Shown one piece after another: positions 36,601 through 44,500 of a stretch of 64,000 bases of DNA. The first letter of the stretch is position 1. Every line of letters starts with the position of its first letter. A program made the position numbers and the translations under genes. Location of the stretch: positions 868,001 through 932,000 of the forward strand of contig CAUEEP010000927.1 of NCBI GenBank assembly GCA_958450365.1, in the 5' to 3' direction. Under the pieces are notes generated by a model. The model had not been told where the DNA came from, searched no databases, and was given only the letters and a program-made list of their open reading frames with translations. This stretch comes from Mesorhabditis belari. Taxonomy: Eukaryota; Nematoda; Chromadorea; Rhabditida; Rhabditidae.

Positions 36601-39600
36601 ATTACCTATCATCTCTGGCTGAATCCGGATCAGGTGGTGAAATGAAGATCTCCCGACTCTTCTCTTTTTCCTCTTTTCTCGACCTACTCGAGCTCTTCTT
36701 CTCCATTCCCATTGTTGTCTGTTTTGGGTTCTCTTCTCGATATTCAACCTTTGTTGTCTCTACTCTATAATCAGAAGTTGGTCGATGAAGTGTGTGTGAA
36801 AGATGGAGAGTTGTTGGTGGTTGAACAGCGGAGATTGATGGTGGATGGACTGTGTGAGAAGAGATCACTCTCGCTCCACTGCTCACTTCCGGAATCACAG
36901 GAGCTGGTCGACGGGTGGACGGCATCAAGGCTGAACGAAAGAGATTACCATATTCACTCTAATAGATTCTAATAGCCCTTCTATTTTTCAATAATCAATT
37001 TTTTCGATAATCTTACTTTACAAGTTCTTAGATAGCATTTAGATTCTTAAAATTGATCACGGTCAGGCATGGCTCTACTCAGAAAATCCCCAGGCCACCT
37101 TAGGCTAAGCATTGAAGAAGTGAAGATCCTTCACTCACTGCTCTTTAGGCTAACCCTTACACTAACCGATGAGAATCAATGCCAAGTAACTGGCTACAGT
37201 AATTCTTCATTTTCAAACCAGCTACTACATTCTTGTCTTAACAAAAACCATTCTCACTTGGGCTAAGCAGTCTCTCGTGTATCCCCTCCGTTGTCGCACT
37301 TCTCACCATCGTCCTTCCACTCCGATCTTCACTCACTGCTCTTTGCGTGCTCCCAGGTTGAGCTCGATTCAACACTTCCAATACCTAAAGCAGAAGATAT
37401 AGCTAGTTTATAAACTAGTAAACCTATAGTTTATTGTGCTAAACCTGTCAAAGCATGCAAAACAAAGGAATCATGCAATGAAAAAGGGATAACACAAACC
37501 CAAAGCTGATCATTTTGTGGCTGGGAGAGGCGAAGACGCGGTGGATAAAAGGATTTCCCCAAGACTGCCTTCTAAAACAAACAACAACAAAGAAATAAGG
37601 AAAAGCAAGCAACAAAAGTCATAAACAAGACTTTCATAGGTACAACAAAGGGAAAAACAGGATCTAAAGATCTCTGAACTCACTTCCGAAGCCACATCCA
37701 TCGATCTTGGTCGTTGTGTGATCGGTTTCTCTCTCAATACGTGAGCATCTCGTGGTTGATAAGATTTCTGAGGCTCTGGACTGATAATTCCTCGAGATGA
37801 GGTGATATTTGGTGAATTAGTGATGATCATCGGTGGAGAAGTGATACGATGAAGTCTTCTCTCATCAATTGTTGGCTCTGGGCATGGACTTGTGAGTGTT
37901 GAATGAGGGATTGAGACTGGAGACATTAGTGATGGAGAGTAGGAACGCTCGGCGGATTGGGATCGAATCACAGGCAGAGTGGCGGGAGTCTGAAAGAGAA
38001 AGTACAAAGATCACTTGACTACATTTACTTTGAGCTCAAGAAACACAGCGTTTCTGGCTCACTAATCCTTTGAATCTCGTAGTTTCTGGGCAAATGCACC
38101 AGAACAAGTGCGCATTTCTGTGCACAAATTTCAAAGACAAACCAAACCACAAATCACACTAGAGAAATGAATTAAACCTCTTCTTATTCTTTTATTGATT
38201 CAACTATTCTTGGTCTTGACTCAATTCTTGAAAATCCCTCTTTTCCTCACCTGATAATTCATCCTATTCTCCCAATTCGTCCTCCCAGCACTCTCCTCGA
38301 ATCTCAGCCTCAACGAGCTGATCGACGGGAGTTTCTCATCTTGTTCCTCACTTCTAAAACTCATTGATCACTACTTTCTTTCCTCTCGAATCCTTTCCAA
38401 ACCTCAACACTTGTCTATGTACAATATATCTCTTTCTCGCTTCTCCAGCTGGATCCACACTATTTCCCTTCATCAACGGGATTCGATATGGTTCTTGTTC
38501 TTGCAGTGTTGGTTTTTCTACTTCACCCCAATTCCGATCAAGTGTATCGTAAGGTCTAAATGATAGTTTTAGTTATAGTTTTAGTTGATTTCAATTTCAG
38601 AATCAAAAATCTTTACCGTTCCCGGTTATTCTCATGAGTTTCCTTGTCCGAGAGGATGTCATCAACGCTAGGACATCGCTTGCATGTCACTTGCGAAGAG
38701 ACCTATTAAATATTATTATTATATTATTCATAAAATGAATGCAATTATCAAAAACGTATTCATTTTATAGAGAAAAATCGTTTTCGTAACTCACTCGAGC
38801 CGTCTTTAAGGCTAAACCAGACAATTTAGTGAATTTTGCGCGCAACTTCTCCACGATTCCCGGACCGTACTCCACTTCTGAAAGGATTTTGATACTTTAA
38901 ATATAAATGAAGGCTTAGATTGTTTATTACAGCTTTTCGATTAATTTGAATGAATCGAGCCTTGAACCTTTAATCCTTTAAAGTCGTCTCTAGCTGTTCT
39001 TTAGATTATTTTGAAATTTTTTCTCCGTTTCTTTACTCTTCTGTTTCAAATGCCGTATTCTCTATAATAGTAGTGGATCCCGGCGAGCCGAGTTGATCAC
39101 CATTTTACAGTTTCTAAGCTTTCACAGAAGCTCAACACTCAAATCCCCCACTAGATCTGATCGTCAGCTACATTTCCCGACGCCACATCGATAGATTCTG
39201 ATAAGCGGTTCTCGAGATTTTGAGGAATTTAGGCAATGCTCAGGGTGCACTACTATTAGAGAAAATACGGTATATAAAAAAGCAGTTTTATTGGCAGGAT
39301 ACTTGTAACTAGGATTTTATAATATCTATTAGAATTATACCGTACTTTCTCTAATAGTAGTGCACCCCGGCGAGCCGAGTTGATCACCATTTTACAGTTT
39401 CTAAGCTTTCACAGAAGCTCAACACTCAAATCCCCCACTAGATCTGATCGTCAGCTACATTTCCCGACGCCACATCGATAGATTCTGATAAGCAGTTCTC
39501 AAGATTTCGAGGAATTTAGGCAAAGCTTACGGTCCACTACTATCCACATCCACAGGATTTTGATACTTTAAATATAAATGAAGGCTTAGATTGTTTATTA

Positions 39601-40501
39601 TAGCTATTCGATTAACATGAATGAATCGAGTTTGAACCTATAATCCTTTAAAGTCGTCTCTAAATGTTCTTTAGATTATTTTTATTTGAAAGAAACCCTT
39701 TTACCTTTTACCTCTTTTACTAAATATTCTCAAAACCCAACCTTCCGGTCTCTGATCAAAAAATCTCAAATCCTGAAGTGATGATCGGTGTGAAAGCGGT
39801 CGATCATAGGTTTTTGTTCGCCGCAGTTTTCTTGGCATCGTTTGATCGGAAATCGCGTACGGAGTCCCGTGATTCATTGACAATTCCAAATGATCAATCG
39901 ATCGACATCTCCTCATCGAATCGAATTTTCGAGGCTTCTCGGGTAGAAATGGATCAATCTCGTAAACTTCCATAAACTTTAAAACAGCTCGAATCTTTTG
40001 TGGATCCAATCTCTTCAAAATATCCTCTTCTGAAGCTTTTCTTGATCTATAGATCTTTGTTCTTTCATAAGTGGCATCTTCTGGCTTTGGCTTTAAATTC
40101 GGAGCACTGAAATTCTCAGAATTATTTCTTGATCTGTAGGGTTTGACATTCTCATCGGTACTCCTTGATCGATAGGCTCTTTTCTCCGGTTGTCCATCTG
40201 GATTCCAAGACACATCACCCAATTCCATCGGATAATCAGGCTCTGGCTCGTCCGGTTCATCACTTATTTTGATTTTTCTTTCAGATTGACTTCTCGCAAT
40301 CCTTCTTTTCAACGTTGAATTGATTTGTGGTTGTTGTTGATAGGAATGTCTTCGTGACATTGAAAGGAATGGATCTTGTGAATGAAAAGATCGCGATGAT
40401 TGAGGACGAAGTTGATGAGGAATCGGTTTCTCATTTCTGTTGATGATTGCCGAGTCGACATGTTTCTTTAGTTTTGCCGCGAAACTGCCCAGAGCTTGCA
40501 T
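15659..40501 (-). CDS. Large disordered scaffold-like protein, main 24 exons
   Basis: 24 phase-consistent exons (high to low): 39,712-40,501; 38,795-38,877; 38,617-38,702; 38,403-38,555; 38,251-38,353; 37,684-37,989; 37,500-37,571; 37,258-37,384; 36,606-36,930; 36,453-36,537; 36,234-36,306; 35,156-35,259; 34,543-34,833; 20,706-20,769; 20,544-20,634; 20,233-20,419; 19,564-19,605; 19,058-19,438; 17,986-18,066; 17,729-17,827; 17,494-17,586; 17,126-17,236; 15,952-16,042; 15,659-15,759. Total 3,939 nt, 1,312 residues. The first exon has three YRSR repeats, many R-x-x-S/T sites (RRHSY, RRCRSID) and VEYGPGIVEKLRAKF after the junction. Later come SLRLRFEESAGRTN, proline runs, a His/Pro-rich segment, an acidic Glu/Lys region and RISF near the end, a possible PP1-docking motif. 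No catalytic domain, signal or membrane segment. I do not recognise the family; a cytoskeletal or junctional scaffold is only a guess. The 13.8-kb intron is full of mobile elements. Confidence 0.8.
16188..17040. repeat. Intronic direct and inverted repeats
   Basis: Block 16,188-16,318 (TTATGTTATAAATG to GCGAAATGCGAGTGA) is repeated directly at 16,711-16,841. Block 16,533-16,680, containing CCACTATATAGTCAAAACCG, is answered in inverted order by 16,850-16,970 (CGGTTTTGACTATATAGTGG). All lie in the 1.1-kb intron between exons 16,042 and 17,126 and explain its size. The outer limits are consistent with a foldback-type element. Confidence 0.65.
18385..18685. repeat. 20-bp minisatellite with self-complementary unit
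   Basis: About 13 near-perfect copies of AAAGCCAGCTTTCTCATTCC. Each unit contains AAAGC...GCTTT. The array is flanked by an inverted pair (TTTGATTTGATTTCAAAG and CTTTGAAATCAAATCAAAG), so the whole block is a foldback. It sits in an intron (18,067-19,057) of the large minus-strand gene; the long open frame through it reflects only the repeat. Confidence 0.9.
18807..18851. repeat. Short perfect hairpin
   Basis: CTTTAGAAAATACAGTACT is followed 7 bases later by AGTACTGTATTTTCTAAAG. It lies in the same intron as the 20-bp minisatellite. It is not a family A, B or C terminus. Confidence 0.7.
19056..19057 (-). other. Probable GC-AG intron donor
   Basis: The exon 19,058-19,438 ends ...CTACAG followed by GCATGC, and the frame closes shortly after. 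No GT donor in frame gives a better junction; the only alternative (ATT|GTCGAG) would delete nine coding residues. Splicing CAG|GC to the exon at 18,066 keeps phase 0. GC-AG introns are a known minor class. Confidence 0.55.
19790..20260. repeat. Intron-plus-exon-end segment that is duplicated upstream
   Basis: The intron between exons 19,605 and 20,233, with the last ~27 bases of exon 20,233-20,419 (coding GDDATVRT), is the parent of copies at 21,845-22,310 and 22,311-22,600. Shared segments include CTGGATAAAATAAAAGATC, ATGAGCTTTAGAATTAAG and AACGAAACTTCCGGGAAGG. Confidence 0.75.
20900..21234. mobile_element. MITE family B, copy B3, plus extra right terminus
   Basis: A full-length family-B copy runs from TA at 20,900 (TACCGTATTTTCTC) to about 21,119. 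After ~85 unrelated bases a separate terminus CACTACTATTAGAGAAAATA-CGGTA ends at 21,234. The same TA-bounded terminus alone after a spacer is seen at 8,645 and 36,183, so the longer form may be the mobile unit. It lies at the start of the large intron. Confidence 0.8.
21845..22600. repeat. Two partial copies of a segment of the same gene inside a larger intron
   Basis: 21,845-22,310 repeats 19,790-20,260 in order and orientation, ending with CGTTCTAACAGTGGCATCAT, the 3' end of a real exon with its donor. 22,311-22,600 is a further partial copy of the intron part. The copied exon end has no acceptor or upstream codons here, so it is a dead exon fragment. It lies in the 13.8-kb intron of the gene it came from. 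Confidence 0.75.
24048..24152 (+). other. Short protein-like ORF, origin unknown
   Basis: A 34-codon ORF reads MEPFLEACSWVQRIRKNAFV then SQEYARKLFGTGKI-stop. Its composition is more protein-like than surrounding DNA. It lies inside the large intron of the minus-strand gene. No flanking exon was found and no family recognised; it could be a transposon-derived or exon fragment, or chance. Confidence 0.15.
24395..25103. repeat. Repeat family E, copy 1
   Basis: About 700 bp, non-coding, marked by GAACTTTGGTGATCAGAAAG, ATACTGAACGCTTTAAAT, TTTTGCGTACGTAGACC and GATCCAGGTCCTAGGAAAGG. The first two motifs appear twice in the unit. Copies occur at 31,020-31,800 (same strand) and a fragment, inverted, at 29,752-29,890. 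It is directly followed by MITE A2. Confidence 0.75.
25103..25372. mobile_element. MITE family A, copy A2
   Basis: About 270 bp with both TA-bounded termini intact (TACCGTAAATACTG and CAGTATTTACGGTA), inserted at the edge of repeat family E. Its orientation is opposite to A3 and A4. No coding capacity. Confidence 0.85.
26206..26283. repeat. Perfect 36-bp-arm hairpin
   Basis: The arm AGTCAACGATTCTTGCCGAA-TCGACGATTAAATTTA is repeated as its exact reverse complement after a 6-base loop (GCAATC). A related palindromic stretch, GCAATCTAAATTTGCCGATT, lies at about 26,091-26,120. It is intronic, and no mismatch was found in the arms. Confidence 0.9.
27005..27270. mobile_element. Foldback MITE family C, copy 1
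   Basis: An almost complete palindrome: GTATTTCTTTGAATAGAAAA ... GGAGTACGCGATCATCTATTC-AAAGAAATACGGTA. Arms of ~115 bp include GTACTCCTGCGTAGCAGTTC and CAATGAAGTGCTATAGAGCT around a loop near 27,135-27,160. The terminus matches the TA-CCGTA ends of families A and B. No ORF of its own. Confidence 0.8.
28155..28870. repeat. Foldback element D built from a 14-bp motif
   Basis: 28,388-28,870 is an inverted repeat with ends CATATATATGTTGTGTCCGA and TCGGACACAACATATATATATG. Each arm is an irregular array of GTCCGATTTAGATT, spaced by ACAGTCTATATCGGAC. The inner arms (28,562-28,596 and 28,646-28,681, CTACAGAAAACGCT) close on a ~50-base loop. A partial extra left end lies at 28,155-28,245. No ORF or TA-bounded CCGTA terminus. 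Confidence 0.8.
29486..29890. mobile_element. MITE A3 plus family-E fragment, inverted copy of 24,960-25,372
   Basis: 29,486-29,751 is a family-A element with a decayed left terminus and an intact right terminus. 29,752-29,890 is the reverse complement of the family-E end at 24,960-25,103, with the same junction ACGGTACTTGACCTTGTCAA. The shared junction shows that the MITE+E composite was copied or inverted as one piece. Confidence 0.8.
29890..30285. mobile_element. MITE family A, truncated copy and copy A4 in tandem
   Basis: 29,890-30,003 carries only the right half of a family-A element (from CTATTTTTTGATACC to a mutated end). It is followed by a complete copy (30,014-30,284) starting AATACTGTAATAGTACCCC and ending in GTATTTACGATA. 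Same orientation as A3. Confidence 0.75.
30434..30517. mobile_element. Minimal family-B element (84 bp)
   Basis: Almost nothing but the two termini: TACCGTATTTTCTGTAATAG and its partner ending TTACAGAAAATACGGTA. About 30 interior bases lack the usual family-B core. Both ends are TA-bounded. It probably arose by internal deletion. Confidence 0.8.
30577..30647. mobile_element. Family-A right-end fragment
   Basis: From TACTAAAAAACTTTTGCGAC to the terminus CAGTATTTACGGTA. The left part is missing. Confidence 0.75.
31020..31800. repeat. Repeat family E, copies 2 and 3
   Basis: Two overlapping or tandem family-E units. 31,020-31,250 matches the end of copy 1, and 31,240-31,800 matches nearly the whole of it, in the same order, including CGTACGTAGACCGATAAGAT and GATCCAGGTCCTAGGAAAGG. 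Non-coding. Confidence 0.75.
33005..33290. mobile_element. Foldback MITE family C, copy 2
   Basis: The same palindrome as at 27,005-27,270, with left terminus TACCGTATTTCTTCGAATAG and a degenerate right terminus (CTATTCGAAAAAATATGA). The arms carry an extra TTTTAAAATTTC segment relative to copy 1, present on both arms, so the difference predates or was copied across the palindrome. The open frame to 33,458 is incidental. Confidence 0.8.
33641..33750. repeat. 12-bp tandem repeat
   Basis: About nine copies of TAACTTTCTAGG, in the large intron. Confidence 0.85.
34965..35045. repeat. 12-bp tandem repeat, self-complementary unit
   Basis: Repeats of CTTTCTTTAAAG with TTTAAAG palindromes, in the intron between exons 34,833 and 35,156. 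Confidence 0.7.
35276..36233. mobile_element. Composite family-B cluster (B5, B6, B7) within direct repeats
   Basis: Three family-B copies (35,362-35,583; 35,648-35,869; ~35,925-36,115), the 68-bp linker after B5, and the tail with extra terminus after B7 (36,116-36,183). The cluster is flanked by a ~50-bp direct duplication of intron sequence, CATCTATTCTTAAATATTCA at 35,276-35,328 and 36,184-36,233. The right copy abuts the donor of exon 36,234-36,306. The coding exons on either side are intact. Confidence 0.8.
38881..39685. mobile_element. Composite family-B unit (B8, linker, B9) within direct repeats
   Basis: B8 (39,051-39,272), the 68-bp linker starting AAAAAGCAGTTTTATTGGCA, and B9 (39,338-39,543, lacking its right end). 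The unit is flanked by a ~133-bp direct duplication of intron sequence, 38,881-39,014 and 39,552-39,685, both starting AGGATTTTGATACTTTAAAT. It sits between exons 38,877 and 39,712 of the large gene. Confidence 0.8.
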
Positions 40502-41221
40502 CTAAAGGAAGGATGGGATTTGTTAGATTCAAAAGAATGATCAGAAGAGTTGACGAAAGAAATCAATTGGGCCAAGCTGGAAACAATTTCTACAAACTTT
40601 TACAAAAGAGTCAACAAGATAAGGACAAAGCTCACCAAAAAAAAAATGGATTCTAGGGAAAATGTGAAGCTGAAAAGACTGTAAAAGCTCTTAAAGCTGC
40701 TAAAATTTTAAAGAAATCAAGGGAATTATAAAATTCTTAAACAAATTGGAATGTTTGAGGCAATTCTGGCTGCTGAAAAATAGCTTTAGTAAGCCAAGTA
40801 TTGATAGATGAATGGATCAACTTCATCTCCAAATCATCAAAATGATTCAGTGAAAGAAATTAAGCGAAATCACATTAGTTGCCAATGAGAAAATGGGGAA
40901 TGAGAAGAAGAAAGAGAAAGAGAAAAAGAGAGGATAATCAGTCCAATCCATGAGAACAGATTCCCGCTAATGTGAATGGAAAAGAGTGAGGTCAAAAAAA
41001 ACAGATAAAAGATTAAAGAGATTTCTAGTAAACCTTTTTCTAAACCTAAAATCAGATTCGATGGTTGATATGATCGCTGAAACGATTCACGAAGCAAAAC
41101 AAAAAACTTCAACCCTGGCTCGATCATATCGAATACAAAATTATCGACTATTCAAAGGTTATTCTATTCGTTTAGGGCTTTATGTGGTGTACTTTGAAAT
41201 GGAATCACTTGTTTGAAATCA

Positions 41222-41275
41222 CTTTGTAATGGAAATGGAATGGAAATGGAATGGAAATGGAATTTGAAATGGAAT
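41222..41275. repeat. Short tandem repeat GGAATGGAAAT
   Basis: Five imperfect copies of an 11-12 bp unit in the intron between the micro-exon (41,584) and exon 40,501. Confidence 0.6.
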
Positions 41276-41583
41276 CACAATCAAGTATTTAAGAATTGCT
41301 GAATAGCTCACCAATAGAAATGATATTTTTATTGGTGAACTATTCAACAACTATTGTTTTTAGGCTAGTTTTCTACAACAAAAGGAATGAACTTGAAATT
41401 GAAGCCAGCCGATTGAAAGAAGAAGAAGAAAAGAGAATTCAAGTGGATTTGGAGGAAAGTAAGAGACTGAACGGGAGATCAGCTTAAACAAATAATCATC
41501 AACATATGGGAAAGTGAGAACAGATCGGGGAATCGTTTACTGACTTGGAAAACAAACTTTAATCACTCTCAGTTACTACTTAC

Positions 41584-44500
41584 AATACTGACTAGGAGAT
41601 TAGGACTTTCTGTACTTTGACTAATCATAAAATGATACAATGGCTGATGCGGATGAAGGCGTCAACGTGTAAAGATGTCAAAGGTCGATAGAGATAGAAA
41701 AACTCTGGAGACAAGAAGAAAAAGAAGAAAAAAAGAAGAATCCCTTGCACCCATCCAGTAATTTCTTGATGACGCCTTTCTCTTTTGCACAAGAGTTGAG
41801 ATGAGCGCTGTTTGACAAGCCGTTGACAGGTCGGAGAGGAGATCATCGAGAAGAAGAGAGAAGAGCAATGGTAGAGGGGAATCTCTTGTGGTACCAATTC
41901 GACACAATCATTACCTCGAGTTGGTGGGGTTAAGCTGGGATGAGCTGGGATGAGCTGGGGGTTAGAACAATTTCTTCTTCTTCGCTTAACACTAGGCTAG
42001 AGTTTTGTTACTTTCAACTGGAAACAGTTTTAGCTCTTCAAGCTTTAGTTTTAGCTCTTCTTCAAGTTCAACATGTAAGGCTTTTCCGAGTGTTAATACC
42101 GATAAAGTTAGGGATCAAGAATCTTCAACATTTTAGTTTAAACTCTCAGTTTTTGTTTAGCAATTGAAAATTTAAAAAATAAATGACTAAAATAACAATG
42201 AACAGTAAGATATTTTTTTCACTAAATAAACAATAGATTCAAACTCGATTCACATATCTCTAAGAGCTAAGTTTACTTGTAAAAACGAAACTCTAAAAGT
42301 AGTGCACTCCACCGAGCCGAGTTGGCGGCTATTTTACGGTTTCCAAGCTTTTGCAGAAGCTCAACACTCAAATCCCCCACTAGATCTGATCGTCAGCTAC
42401 ATTTTCCGACCCCACATCGATAGGTTCTGATAAGCGGTTCTCGAGATTTCGAGGAATTTAGGCGACGCTCTGGGTGCACTACTATTAAAGAAAATACGGT
42501 ATACAGATTTTCATTTTCAAAAGCTGAAATGACAAACCAGAGTTCGGTCCGTTCGAGGCGCGTTCCTCACGATCCGCTTTTTTAGCGGCTTTAAGTAAAT
42601 TTGAATTTTGTGGCAGTGGAAGATCGTTTTTCATTTTTTGTTGTTTATTGGCTTTGTGGCTTTGTGGGTCAGCTGATCGTGAGATTTCCCTAAAATTTCG
42701 ATATAAAATATTAACAAGGAAAGGTTTTGTCTATTTATAATTGTCTGATTTATAATAGATTTTTAGTCTTATTTAGGAAACTATTTCATAAAAGATGACA
42801 AAACAGGATGTGCACGAATTTCTCAATATTTCTAGCAGGAGAGTTCTGTGAAAAGCGATGAATCAGCGGGTTTAGAAAGATTTTTGGGAAATTTAGGAGA
42901 TAAGTTGGTTTATAGAAGATTTAAAAGGAAATAGATTGGTTTTTTTTAAAAATCTTAACCAACCTCAAGTTTGATGCATCATTTTTGCGTTCACTTTGTT
43001 GCTTTGAATTATTTGATGGTGGCATTGGACTCGTGCTTTCAGGACGATTCAATTGCACTAAAAAGGAAAAGAACTCAATGATTTTGAAAACTTTTGATGA
43101 CTAATCAATTTTCTTTTGAAAGTTTTAAGATTAGCAATTGATTTTGAGAAAATTGGGGATAGATTTGAAGAAGAATTTGAAAAAAAAAGCGGAAAAGCTC
43201 AGTTCATTTGAAAAAAAAAGGTTAGAAAACAAAGAATTTAAAGGATTTTAGAATGATTTCTTTAACGAACAGAAAAATATTGCCAAATTTTCCTTGTAAA
43301 AGATTGAAAATTGGGTTTTATTAATCAATAAAAGCAAATTAAAGCAAAAACGAATCCTCTTTTTTATCCAAATTCTCTTTTGACTCGAGTTTAAGGTCAT
43401 TTTGAGTCATTCAGAACAAAAAAAAATCATCAACTAACCTCAAAAAGACATAAAAACTCTCGTAAAATGTTCTTTTTCGACATTGAAAAGGTTTTTGAAT
43501 TGGTAAATGTTGAAATTGGTTACAATTTGAAGAAATGCTAGAGGATAAGTGTTGTGAGCAGGTACAGGAATTTTAAAGTTATTAAAAGTTATTCTATTAA
43601 AGTTATTAAAAAACTCATTTTAAAGTCTTCTCTGTCCAATTATGCCAATCATTTTTCTGATTTAAAAGATTTTTATTGATTAGACACGTTTCTTGTTCAA
43701 ATTTCTGTGATTCACTATTTGTATAGTGGGAAAGAATTTCGGCGGCTCTAATTTTTTATGCAAAAGCGATAAGAAGTTGATGGGGGATTGTTTGAAAAGA
43801 AAAGAAAAGGGGTAAGTGAAGTCGAAATTGTAGAGACTGGTTGTTGTGATCTTTTCCCTTTTCTCCAACAAGAGAAGTCGGTAAGAGACTCGGCAAGAGA
43901 CTCGGTAAGAGACTCGGTAAGAGACTTGGTAAGAGACTCGGTAAGAGATCTAATTTAGCATTTAATTTTTGTTGTGATCTTTTCCCTTTTCTCCAACAAG
44001 AGAAGTCGGTAAAAATCTTTTGTTTTCTATTGAATGTTTTCATTTTAACAGTACTTTTTTTGAATAGAAATAGGCTTAAAAGGCTTAAAAGGCTTAAAAT
44101 TAAATGCTAAATGCTTAAAATTAAGTCCTAAATGCTTAAAATTAAATGCTAAATGCTTAAAATTAAATTAATTAAAGGCTAACTAGTATAAAGGCTTAAA
44201 ATTTGAGTTCAAAAGTTTTAACAGAATTTGTTCAAATTTTTATGCAAAAGCGATAAGAAGTAGATGAGGGGATTCTTTGAAAAGAAAAGAAAAGGGGTAA
44301 GTGAAGTAAAAGAGTAGAAGAAGTAAGAGGTAAGAGAAATTGTAGAGACTGGTTGTTGTGATCTTCCCTTTCTCCAACAAGAGAAATCGGTAAGAGACCT
44401 AGGAAATTCTGGGTTTTTAATTGAATATTATAGAAAGAAAATCGTTTAGCTAGCTTTAGCTCAGATTTAACAAGGAAAATCAGATCTGTTTTAAGCAAAA

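Noticed and set aside
40517..41487. Plus-strand coding-like pieces (MGFVRFKRMIRRVDERNQLG; SMVDMIAETIHEAKQKTSTL; ELEIEASRLKEEEEKR) inside an intron of the minus-strand gene
   Set aside because: Phases of the second and third pieces cannot be joined, and the first donor is weak. A nested gene is possible but not supported.
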